The translations under genes and the position numbers were made by a program. DNA of 64,000 bases from contig CANTFL010001290.1 in the NCBI GenBank assembly GCA_947650285.1, positions 1 to 64,000 on the forward strand. Reading direction: 5' to 3'. Positions 54,571 to 64,000 of the stretch are shown here, in pieces (positions within the stretch are counted from its first letter, which is position 1; every line of letters begins with the position of its first letter). This DNA is from Hyaloperonospora brassicae. Taxonomy: Eukaryota > Oomycota > Peronosporomycetes > Peronosporales > Peronosporaceae. Under the pieces are notes generated by a model that saw nothing but the letters and a program-made list of their open reading frames with translations, was not told the DNA's origin and ran no database searches.

Positions 54571-55720
54571 CTAGAATCGAACAAGACGTGGGAGGTGGTC
54601 AAGAGTGAGAAGAATATGTACGTGCTGCGAAACAAGGGGGTATACAAACTGAAAGTGAACTTTAGCGGCTTTATTGAGCGATACAAGGATAGACTTGTAG
54701 CAGGAGGTGACAATCGAGTGTTTGGAAGAGACTACAACCTGACGTTTGCGGCCATCCTGGACGTGACCAGCGGTAACGTCATACTCGGTGTTGCCCGACT
54801 CTAGTGCTTGCACTCGAGGCACTACGACGTTCCAAGACCCTAAATGACGGCGTACAAGGAGGAAAAGATTAAGATATACATGGTTGTGCCCGAGGGTAAG
54901 TGTAACGGGGCAGCCCGTTACATGAAATTGTCACTTTAAGGAAAGTGACAATAAAGAATATAAAGATGGATATTCTTTAAAACAATATCACCAAAGTGGT
55001 GATATTGAAGGGTCGACCAAAGGGTCTGTTCATTGGTTGATATCGTGATGATATCAACCCACCAATCGCCGCAAGACGCGCGCAATGAGTGGTGACGAGA
55101 CGTCACCATACATGCAGTTATATTAGTATAATTGAATTAAGTCAAACGAAGAGACAGTAGTTTAAAGACTTAATTTATTAATATAACAGTTCTACTTTTA
55201 CCCTACCTACGCTTCCTCGCTCGCCACGTGTACGTCCGTCGGGGCACCCAAATCCCTTGCGTTAAGTTACGCAAGGGTGTGCCCCGTTACAATAAGCATT
55301 AGTAAGGACCAACTGCGCAAGCTCAGCGAGATGTACGCCGGAAAACCTGCTTGCGTCTGATCAAGAGCATTTACGGACTTAAACAGGCCGGACGCCTGTG
55401 AAACAAGCTACTCGATCAGACTCTGCTAGACGCAGGTTTTGCACAATAGGTTACAGATACGTGCGTCGACGTGAAGGCAACACGAGAAGGCACGACATTG
55501 ATGAACTTTTATGCGTATGACTTAATCGTTTCAACGACGATCGATGCGCTGCATCGACGCATTCGGCGCAGCGATGTAAAGTTTGTAGTTGAAGTGCCTC
55601 GGGAGCGTTGACAAATTCCTGAGCATGCGCGTCGCGTCGGCTATGACGACCTGAATGGCTATACGATTGACCAAGAATAAATAATTCACGAACTGTTGCA
55701 CAAGAATAGACGAAAAAAGC
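54571..55720 (+). pseudogene. Copia reverse transcriptase, split by an LTR
   Basis: 54571-54804 has NKTWEVVKSE and ERYKDRLVAGGDNRVFGRDY, the copia RT start. The G1 LTR sits after MVVPEG. After it comes RLIKSIYGLKQAGR, and TTLMNFYAYDLIVS in the place of the YVDD palm motif (first Asp lost). Several stops are present. Confidence 0.85.
54901..55291 (+). repeat. Solo G1 LTR (391 bp) in copia RT
   Basis: TGTAACGGGG...CCCCGTTACA, with flanks GTAAG and ATAAG (4 of 5 bases), an aged target duplication. It has perfect stems at 54901-54922, 54927-54952, 54952-54979, 54983-55007, 55035-55059, 55091-55107 and 55254-55277. Confidence 0.95.
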
Positions 55721-56170
55721 GAATTCAGTACGCTCATCAGTCAATGACGAAGCGTTCATTGAGTCAGGGAGCGCGGGCGCTCGGGCACTGCCAACGCCCA
55801 GTGCAGGGACAGCAAAACGTCCGGCAATTAGGATCTTCCAGAACCTTGTCGAAAGCCTCCTGTGGATTAAGCAGCGCAGTCGGCCAGACTTAGCGTTCGC
55901 TGTGCACCGCGCAACGCATTCACGCGTGAAGAGAGTACGACACGAAGCTAACACGCCTTATACTGAGGTATCTGGCGGGAACAACAGGTATGAAGTTATA
56001 CATTGCAGGAATGTCGAGTGCGAGGGACGTGCAGCTTACCAGCTCCACCGACGCCGACTACGCAGCCGACAAGACATCTCGAAAGTCCATCAGCGGCGCG
56101 GAAGGACTGGTGACAAGTTCAAAAGCAGGATGAAAGAATATGGAGGCAATGAATCGTCTTTCAAATGCGA
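55720..56170 (+). pseudogene. Copia RNase H
   Basis: Frames give NLVESLLWIKQRSRPDLAFA (end of RT/connection) and YLAGTTGMKLYIAG, then TDADYAADKTSRKSISG, the copia RNase H catalytic region (D-A-D...RKS-SG). One frame change separates them. Confidence 0.8.
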
Positions 56171-56275
56171 CAACATCACCGACAAGAAGGGCGATCAATG
56201 ACACCAAACTATAAGTAGGGACGTGAAAGAAATTGAAAGTCTTTGTGGAGAAGCGCGAAGAAAGATCGACGGAAG

Positions 56276-57521
56276 TGTGGATCGCGCGATCCGCCTTAAG
56301 TGCGAAAAACAATTGGATTGGTGGAGCGCGTACGGAGATGGGCCCGTTTGCACGGATGATGGTGTCACACGACTGAGTGGCAGGAAATGACTGTGGAAAT
56401 TATGCAGAGTGACCCACCTAACGGTCAAGGAGTATAGTCAAGGATCGACGATTGATCAACCGCGATCTGCGATCGAAGTTTTGGATCACCAAGGTACAAG
56501 AACTGGGCCATTCAAGGAGTAAAAGTCAAGTGGAGTACTGGATCGATAAAGACAATGGGATGTAGATGTACATGGAAGCAAGCTGGGAGAGTGGATCATG
56601 TACCCGGCGTGGATCACATACAGCAATCCACTACACTGCGACCCTCTGACTCTTGATCCATTACCCCGCGATCCACTATCCCGCGATCCACCGGAAACGT
56701 CATTGGTGTGGACATTTAATTGTCATGGATCACCTAATTGGTGTGGATCACGTAATTGGGGTGGGTCACGTAATTGGTGTGGATCACATACCGTGATCCG
56801 GTACTCTGCGATCCGACGTTCTGCGATTAGGTACTCTGCGATCCACTATGGATTATCTGCTGTGGACCACATGATGCAAGAGGTGAATGACATAGACAGG
56901 CGACACGCAACAGCAGACATAGCGAACAGATAGGCATAGTTATAGGTTTTGGACTTGGTTGGTTGACATTAAACAGAATTGAATGTGCAAGGAAAGACAC
57001 GCGTCGACTTCTCCCGGGCAGGATCTTTGGCCTCCAGTTGAATAGAGAGTCACCCCCGTCGAAGCGAACTTCGCCCTTGTATTGTTTGGCCAGGCGGAAG
57101 TCAATTCTCACCCCCCCCCCTCAACTGCGATAGGACGCAGTGAACCCTACGGTTCAGATTCAAGATCGCGAGACGGCTCAAGTGGTCAGAAGGCTCGCGC
57201 ATCAAGCATCACCCCTGGCAAAGGCCACTCTGGGGGAGCGCCCAAGTTACAAGCGATCGAGTGAAGAATTTCCACGCGATCCGCACCTACGTTTGACCGG
57301 GTGAAGCGTTTCCACCCGATCAACCCCTATCCCTAAGACGGTCAAGTTCAGCTTCAGCTCAAGTCCACCAAGAAGAGCGCAACCCTCCTCACCGACGGGT
57401 ACACAAGGTGAGCAAGAACGTACAGAACACGGAATCGGGGTACCCCCCCCCATCAGTCGGTCGTCCGGGCGCCAGTGGAGAGTCGGGATCACGAAGAATT
57501 TGTGATCCCTACTCCATCACA
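56276..57521 (+). repeat. F2b 5' LTR (about 1246 bp)
   Basis: It begins TGTGGATCGCGCGATCC and ends CCATCACA. GGATTGGTGG near the start and the CTCAAGTGGTCA block match the 1822-bp F2 LTRs. It contains tandem repeats: 18-bp TGGATCACGTAATTGGTG units (56728-56790) and 15-bp GTACTCTGCGATCCG units (56800-56845). Confidence 0.75.
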
Positions 57522-57522
57522 A

Positions 57523-57540
57523 TGGTGCGTGTGCCCGGAT
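57523..57540 (+). other. F2b primer-binding site overlapping the gag start
   Basis: TGGTGCGTGTGCCCGGAT follows one base after the LTR. It differs from F2a at one base (T for C). The gag ATG at 57522 overlaps it. Confidence 0.7.
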
Positions 57541-59205
57541 CTTCTTGTGACTCGGGATTTCACCGTGAGTTCCTGAGCGAAGAAGTCAAGATCAAGACTG
57601 AACCTGGAATAGACGCGCCAGCGGCAGAGGGATTGTCGCAGACGCGTGAAGATGAAGGATCTTGGATTGTCAAATTTTTGAGAGGGGCTATGACGACAAG
57701 AAAATAAAAGAAGAAGATAGTTCGCACGATCTGGAAATAAAAACCTCAATCCCCTCCTGAAACCCATTCGGGAGCCACCGCGGATCACACTGTAAAGCGC
57801 GAGCCGCAGGATGAAAGCCCTAGGGGAACCCCAAATGATTTTCATTAATATTAGATGAACCATCAGAGATAATCAAGAGAGAGACAAGATGTTCGGAAGT
57901 TTTTAAGAAGCTGGCTGAGGCGAAACAAGATTGCGATGGTTACTAGAACATGCCAGACGTATGTCAGGTCAGGACGGAGATGATAGATCAAGGCTCAAAG
58001 CCAGTGGATCGCGAAGAAAAGTTTGAAGATTGGCAATTCGACGATTTTAGCCGGGAGTATCACTTGAAGGAGCTGAAGAAGCTGCTGTCGGGTGATCCAG
58101 TACTCAAGACGATCAAGCCGAAGCTGACCGGATCGCTACGCGGACCGATAACAGCGCCCAAACCAACCCCCAACATGTTGGAAGCACTCCATTGCCTAAT
58201 CAATCTTCTAACGGAGGCGGGGTTTACGACGGTAACGTTCAACGCACGAACTCTACAAGAATGCAACCACGATCGAGTGATCGCAGCCGGACAGTCGCTG
58301 TTTATGACTTTGAGTCCGCTTCTAAGCATACGTGACCCCGGAGACAACCCTACCCCGCCGATCGGCACCTCGGATCAACGGATCACGCCGCGGATTACGA
58401 TGGATCAAGTTCTCACGCCGATAAAAAATTCCCCAAAGGCGAGCACACTGGATCGTACCGATACGCTTCAGCGGAATTGGAAGAGGACTCGAACGATTCG
58501 TTCGAGATCCAACGGATGTCGCTAGGACCAAAGGGCACGGATCTGTTGCGGAAGATATTTGAACGGAATGCGACAGAATCGCGTGCGGGAAGGCCATCGG
58601 CAACGAAGGTTATATAAATGGTGGAATCAGAACAAGTAAATTCTTATTTTCGAGCAGCCATGAAGAAAAACGAGCCAGAACAAGCTCACATGAACGCTGG
58701 ACAATCGGTTAATCGCCATCCTGAACCGTAGATCCACATGCCGGACCTTAACATGGAGTCGGTTGAATCGCGTCCTAATGAATCCCATGACTATGGTCAT
58801 GAGCATCGGGAGCATGGAGGCAAGAGATTACCACAGATGCCGACGGCAGAAGCGGCGGTGAGTGGCGGATTCTATAACCAAAGATTTTGAATGTCTGCCA
58901 TGGCCGAACTGAATGAATTCTCCAGCCGAGAAAAGAATGAAGAACGGGCCAGGAACTGAATCAGTAAGGTGAAGTCGGCGTTCCTACGCGATCAAGCGCC
59001 AGAAGTGGAAAAGTGCTTTGTGTTCAGCGATCTTTTACAAGACTGGCGCGTGACTGGTATAACCTGCTTAGCCACTCAATGAGGAATTCGTGGAAGGCAC
59101 TCCTAAAAAATTTCATGGCTAAGTACGGAGGGAAGAATATTGTTTTAGTTGAGAGACTCTTTTACTGTTTAAGGGTAGCTGAGCGTCGAAGTAAAGAACA
59201 CTTGT

Positions 59206-59690
59206 TCGTCGAAGCAGCAATACCAACAGTGCATTATCCTATAAGCGCAACTCATACCTACCGTTTCTACTCATCTTTCGGAATCACTTCTTCAGCCAAC
59301 TGCCCCATCAATCCTGGCGTTCTTTTCCCATGTTCCTTTCCCGTATAACGGTTTCTCTGATGTGGACATCCTTTCCACTGAGCACAAAAATGAAGGACGC
59401 CACTGTATGGCAGGACAGTGCTGGTGAACCCCAAACACCAGGACCCTAAGGTTTAACTTTCACTACCGGGTATCGAACCGTCGACCTATGGGATATGGCT
59501 GCCACACATTTCCACTCGAGCTACAGCATGATTAAGAAATGCACGTACTGGTACCCTACCTTACCGTACTAGTTGGATTATATTATAGACACGCTTCATC
59601 CTATGCATGTCCATAACGTACCCTTCGCATCACCTAATCTTAACAATTACCATGCGCATAAGCAGTCGAACGAGACTCCATTGTAGTAAT
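59206..59690 (-). repeat. Insertion with tRNA-like pol III promoter (probable SINE)
   Basis: About 485 bp interrupts gag between KEHLF and YHLNVAAI. On the minus strand it has a box A-like TAGCTCGAGTGG (59523-59512) and a box B-like GGTTCGATACC (59479-59469), box starts 44 nt apart, the exact tRNA spacing. The DNA downstream on the minus strand (59460-59206) would be the SINE body. The part right of 59530 is unexplained, so the borders are uncertain. Confidence 0.5.
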
Positions 59691-60741
59691 TGTACCATCT
59701 GAATGTGGCTGCGATCCGGGCGAAGATCCCGATACGAGATTGATTGCCTGTCACTCGCAAGGAACATGTAAATCATTACATTGGTACCCTGGAAGATCGC
59801 GATCTGGCTAGAATGCTAACGATGCTACGCCTTGGAGATGCAGATGATCTGGAAGAAACGCTGCAAAAATGTGAGAACATGGAAGTTCGAGAAGCTCACG
59901 ACTTCATGGGATCGAGCCAATTTAGATAGCGTGTTGCGCCACAGGAGGCCCGAGGTTCAGCAAAACCAGCGCGATCCGTAAAAGCGATCTACGTGGAAAG
60001 CTAGAATAGTGGATCAGACATAGAATCTTGCGCATCGGACTCCGACTCGGATCGACGCAACGTGTGTATGGCCAACTCTATCGATCGCGCTCAGAGGCCG
60101 GATCGACACAATGTGTACCTGGCTACCGCTGCGGATCGCCTTCAGAACACGGGAGACCCACTCATTTGAAGTGAGCAAGTCGACCGCGATCGGCACTGTG
60201 ATCGTGGAAAGCCTCAAACAGTGTGTACTCACTATGGGTCGAAGAGACATGGCGATCGCGGATGTTGGAAGAGACTTACGTGTCAAAAGTGTGGAAGTAA
60301 GGGGCATCCTGCGAAAAAATGCTACAACGTGTGTTCCGTATGCAAGAACGTATACGAGGAAGGAAAGTGCCCGATGGAACAGTTTTATAACATGATCCGT
60401 CAGTGGTATGTGCATACCAAGCATGCAGGGATGTTGCCGGAACAAGCCGAGAAGATGCTAAATTAGGACGCTCGCCAGGTTGGCATCTGGTACGAGCCAA
60501 GCTTTTTAAGCTCTGCTCCTATGAATTTGTGCAGAGTAAGTAGGTCGACGGAAGCGAGGAGAATCAGGATGATCGTAAAAATACATGTGATTTTTCAAAC
60601 TGTCTATGTTCACTTTTGAGTGTTAGAAGACATGATGAGTACACCCGATCGCCCACCAAGATGGAATTTGTCTTATAGCCGGGCGAGTCAAGGGGGTACT
60701 GGAAATACCATACACCAGGAAAATGGTTCAAGCAAGCTAAA

Positions 60742-61521
60742 GTGATTGGGAAGATTAACAACGAAAAGGCCACGATGTTACTGGACTCAGAAGCTGAGAT
60801 CTTGATCGTGGACACCACCTTTGCTTGTAAGGTAGGGTGTGTCATTGACGTGAATCAGAAACAAGAGTGTGTGGGGATAGGTGAGAACACGTACATGACC
60901 GAAGGACGTACCAATATCAAGACTAACCTAAATGAATCGCTGGTATTTTATTTTGACGTGTGGGTGGGTGATTAAGTCGATCAAGAGGTGATCCTTGGTA
61001 TGTACTTCATGGTACCCACAGGTATACATCTAAATTTGGCTGACGGGACGCTGGTATTGCCAGATGAAGTGAGGATTCATCTAGCAGGACGCAGACCTCT
61101 GTACGGATCATCCATGCAGCCGATCGTGAACCCAGAACAGCACTTGGTGCTGCCGGTCGGTAGATCGGCGGAGATAAGGATCGTAAACGTACAGTCTAAC
61201 GCCAAGCTCTGGGTGAGGCGCGATCCTACATGGGTACCCACCGTAACCACTGGGATAAGTCGGATCAAGTTCTTGCAGCTGACAAATCTCAGTGATAAGG
61301 TAGTTGCTCTCGATCGCGGACCGACCTTATGCTGGATTATGGCTGCCGACATGGTGCCTCGATACCCAGGCTACGTCTCTGTTGGATCTCGACGGTACAA
61401 CGAGTGGAAGACACTAGACTTTGAAGCTACGACTGAAAGAGAGAAAAAAGTGCCGCCAGCATACGCGGGACCGCTTGTGGATCACCCGACTTACCCAACG
61501 CCGAAGAAGGTTTTAAGTTAG
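60742..61521 (+). pseudogene. F2b protease and spacer
   Basis: 60742-60975 is the protease N-terminal half: KATMLLDSEAEILIVDTTFA, with D-S-E in place of D-S-G, so inactive. Then come FACKVGCVIDVNQKQEC and FYFDVWVGD, a stop, and 60988-61521 MILGMYFMVPTGIHLNLADG (ILG motif), LWVRRDPTWVPTVTTG, ending GPLVDHPTYPTPKK. Only one nonsense codon (60973) separates the two. Confidence 0.8.
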
Positions 61522-62329
61522 CCTACGGGGAATAATGTAATAAAGGGCAGTCCGATCCGAAACGAGAAAGTGGTTCCTTGTGTGGACCCACTGCTGCGTG
61601 TCGTTAACACTATCGAGGAGAAAGGCGGAAGAGTTCGAGCACCCGGGAGGCCAATGAAAGATGCCGCGACGAATAAAGACAAGGCCTTCGATCGATCGCA
61701 TGACGGATCGCGTGACGCGATCGACGATCTACAAGTGGATCACTGACCTACAAGTGTCATACCAGTGGTTCATACGATTCACAAACGCACGACGAACGAT
61801 GGAGCAGGGAATCAGTCGAAGAAAGAGGCCGGATCTTCACCAGGTGAAACGATCGACGGAGAGCCAGGTCCGGATGATAAACGGATCGCGGGAGAATTGG
61901 ACGTCGCTACCTATCGTCATGAATGTGGGAAGTTGTACGCCGAGAATGTGGATCATCACATAGCGGTACTGCCCGACATTGTTACGCCCACTGCCAAAGT
62001 TGCAATCGACGATATTCAGGTAGGCTACCCAGATGTACCGCTGACTGATGATCAAGAACAGTTACGACAACTGATCTGAAGAAACAAGCACCTTCTAATT
62101 GGTAAAGGAAACGCACTACCTCTAGCCGCACGAGGGGAGATATGCGATATTGACGTGGGAGGAGCGATCCCAATTGCGCAAAGAGTACGGCCAGTAACAT
62201 ACAAGTTTCGCAAAAATTTTCGCAGATTTGATTAAAGGACTGCTATTGGCCAAGAATAGTCGACCTTCCACATCACCTTGAGCCTCGTCGATCGTCGTTA
62301 TCATCAAAAAGAATGGCGAGGACATTCGA
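61522..62329 (+). pseudogene. F2b pol spacer before RT, broken
   Basis: 61661-61963 and 61765-62079 are overlapping hydrophilic frames. The second (RIAGELDVATYRHECGKLYAENVDHHIAVLP) probably is the true one. It leads to the RT start, which is damaged between 62080 and 62329. Confidence 0.5.
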
Positions 62330-63114
62330 TTGTGCATCGACTATCGACGGGTAAATCAGTTGACAAGGATGATGTTGTACCCAATGCCATTGATCAATGA
62401 ACTTTTACAAGACATGGACAAAGCGATGTGGTACTGCTCACTGGACATGGCAAGCGGATTTTGGGTGGCGGAGATGACAGAACGATCCAGAAGGATTTCA
62501 GCATTCATCACGCCGTCAGGCTTGTTTGAATGGCTACGAATGCCGTATGGGTTAAAGAATGCTCTGCAACTTTACCAACGCCTGATCGACAATGCATTGT
62601 ATGGATATATGAAGATCGGTGCTGATACGGACGCCTACTATACGGAATCGTCCAAACAGATCGACGTGTTCACAGAAGGAAAACCGGAAACCAGTCAGAC
62701 ACCATCTGTGCTAGGTCGAAGATCGTACATAGATGACATACTGATTTCAGCTACATCGTGGACCGATTTGTACGAAAGAGTGGATAGATTACTAGTGCAT
62801 GCGACACGTGGAATTTGTCGATCAGCCTGACCAAACGTTTATGGGGACGACGCAAGGTGGACTATCTCGGTCATCAAGTATCATTTGCTGGATTGAAAGC
62901 CCACCCAAAGGATCTCGGATCGCTGGTCAACATTCCGTTTCCTCGAGCACTACGGTCGATGCAGTCGTTATTAGGGAGTTTTAATTACAATTGCCGATTT
63001 ATGAAGACTTTGCGATATATGCATCAGTGCTATACGAATTACTCGAAGCCGACTTCCATGAGATCCGACGTATGGATAAAGCGGAACCGTCAACACGGAT
63101 GGAAAGAGAGATGA
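62330..63114 (+). pseudogene. F2b reverse transcriptase
   Basis: 62330-62830 has CIDYRRVNQLTRMMLYPMPL, CSLDMASGFWVAEM (Asp), RMPYGLKNALQLYQRL and SYIDDILISATSW (YIDD, both Asp present). A shift near 62815 moves to the thumb and connection KVDYLGHQVSFAGLKAHPKD, LRSMQSLLGSFNYNCRF. The upstream motif is cut by stops near 62280. Confidence 0.9.
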
Positions 63115-63149
63115 CGACAGGGAGTGTCTTTGTGATCACGATCCAAACC

Positions 63150-63300
63150 GTAACAGTGTTACAGGGGGTGATCCAGCGTTTTCCAGTGTTACAGGGGGCG
63201 ATCCAATGTTTTCCGGTGTTGGTGGGGGTGATCCAGCGTTTTCCAGTGTTACAGGGGGCGATTCCAAGTTTTCCAGTGCTGCTAGGGGCGATCCTACCTG
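63150..63300 (+). repeat. 30-bp minisatellite, five units, in F2b pol
   Basis: Units of the type GGGGCGATCCAGCGTTTTCC repeat with a 30-bp period. They read as a 10-residue repeat (VLQGVIQRFP) in the frame 62991-63332, so units add or drop without shifting it. F2a has no such array at the matching place. Confidence 0.85.
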
Positions 63301-63955
63301 TACGGACAGAAGTCGATGGGAGAAGGCGATGATTTCGCTCACTATGTTGAAGGATAAGATCGCTAAGACTCCAATTCATAAAAGTTTTGATCCGGATCGC
63401 CCTCCAATGATCGTGCTCTATGCTAGAAAATGGGCAGTATCTTCAGATTTGCTACAAGAACACGATGTAGTATACTCGCTTGTAGCATTCACTAGCAGAA
63501 CGCCAAAACCTAACGAGATTAACAATGGAATAGTAGAGAAATAAGGTTTATCTCTGCCGCGCATCCTGGATATCGGCTACACTATGTTGTTTGCTTGAGA
63601 GATCAATGTACTCACACGTCATTCAACTTTGGCCTGGCTGGTACAATCTTCAAGCCTTAATGGGAGGCTCGAGAGATGGGCGGCGTTGCTATCAAATTGG
63701 ACGCTGGAGATCAAGAAGTGTGAAATGGGAGAAGAAAAAATACGTGGCACGCTTGCCGCCAGCATCACCCCGCGCGAAGAGGTTGAAGAGATGTTGATTG
63801 CGATCGCCCCGAGGAAACAGCCGAAACATACTATAAGTATGCCACCACCAACAGTGGAGGAAGGTGAAAGTCTTTTGGTGGTCAGTTTCGATGGATCGGC
63901 CCATACCAAACGAAAAGGCGGGTCGTATAGTGCCACAGTGTGGAAACTCCCATAA
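63206..63955 (+). pseudogene. F2b RNase H, partial
   Basis: 63206-63544 contains the connection end (PPMIVLYARKWAVSSDLLQ, as in F2a). 63629-63955 has WTLEIKKCEMGEEKIRGTLA and VVSFDGSAHTKRKGGSYSAT, the RNase H first catalytic Asp. A TAA at 63541 and a stop after KLP interrupt it. The domain goes on past the window end. Confidence 0.85.
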
Positions 63956-64000
63956 TGGAAGATTGTGAATGTCGCAGCCGAATACGCAACAGCCCTGACA

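Larger units (their letters stand above)
50794..56170 (+). mobile_element. Degenerate Ty1/Copia element
   Basis: The order gag, protease, integrase, RT, RNase H is that of Copia (integrase before RT). It is broken throughout and interrupted by a G1 LTR (54901-55291). No clear LTR pair was found. The tail near 56163-56240 recurs at 2967. Confidence 0.85.
57522..60466 (+). pseudogene. F2b gag, broken and split by an insertion
   Basis: 57522-57707 is the N-terminus (MVRVPGSS). 57950-58525 aligns with F2a 41114-40656, and 59013-59205 gives the capsid piece RDWYNLLSHSMRNSWKALL. An insertion (59206-59690) follows, then 59744-59929 (TRKEHVNHYIGTLEDRDLAR). 60221-60466 is the nucleocapsid: the first knuckle lost a Cys (CTHYGSKRH), the second is intact (CQKCGSKGHPAKKC). 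Multiple frameshifts. Confidence 0.8.
56276..64000 (+). mobile_element. Ty3/Gypsy element F2b, 5' part
   Basis: Long LTR (56276-57521), primer site, gag, protease, RT and the start of RNase H, cut by the window end. It is the same family as F2a by the MVRVPGSS gag start, double zinc knuckle, protease spacer and RT, but clearly diverged. Confidence 0.85.

Noticed and set aside
63150..63300. Possible CRISPR-like array
   Set aside because: Units are contiguous and degenerate, with no spacers; it is a minisatellite.
1..64000. tRNA, rRNA and envelope-type genes
   Set aside because: No full cloverleaf or rRNA segment was seen; only tRNA-like primer sites and the SINE boxes. No third sense ORF with signal peptide and membrane anchor follows pol in the Gypsy elements.

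Overview
The window is almost wholly built of LTR retrotransposons, most of them broken, nested and rearranged. It fits a repeat-swollen oomycete genome (Phytophthora or a downy mildew). Reasons: Ty3/Gypsy pol proteins and RNase H signatures typical of oomycete elements; one intron-less, signal-peptide-bearing, RxLR-like candidate effector behind an oomycete-type Inr promoter; no housekeeping gene, rRNA or tRNA gene was recognised. The organism is an inference.

Layout. 1-2959: 5' half of a minus-strand Gypsy element (family G3) with its 568-bp LTR. 2960-6159: copia-like debris and unrecognised DNA, with a clean solo LTR (4248-4638, TSD TTGCT). 6160-14258: an old full-length minus-strand Gypsy of family G1 (copy G1b). 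14259-19149: gene-poor island with the candidate effector (17318-18373, minus). 19346-29143: the best preserved G1 Gypsy (G1a, plus), cut by a solo 1822-bp F2 LTR (23661-25482). 29144-43481: a long minus-strand Gypsy of family F2 (F2a) with very long LTRs. 43482-47516: a third, old, minus-strand G1 copy (G1c). 47517-50793: unrecognised. 50794-about 56170: degenerate Ty1/Copia element split by a G1 LTR (54901-55291). 56276-64000: a second F2 element (F2b, plus) that runs off the window.

How the parts work. G1 elements encode gag (CCHC zinc knuckle), aspartic protease, RT (YFDD), RNase H, integrase and a C-terminal chromodomain. Both families also carry, between the integrase end and the 3' LTR, a long antisense reading frame with acidic/Ser-Pro-rich, tryptophan-containing and coiled-coil segments. 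In G1 this protein is recognisably conserved between two diverged copies.

The most striking pattern is structural. G1a, including its gag, PR, RT and IN coding parts, its antisense ORF and its LTRs, is paved with short perfect inverted repeats (stems of 7-12 bp). Comparison with the diverged copy G1c shows paired base changes that keep stems intact, two of them by amino-acid changes on both arms. This suggests base pairing is constrained as strongly as, or more strongly than, the protein. Two tracts in the older G1 copies look overwritten from G1a (or the reverse), one of them forming 2.5-kb near-identical inverted arms.
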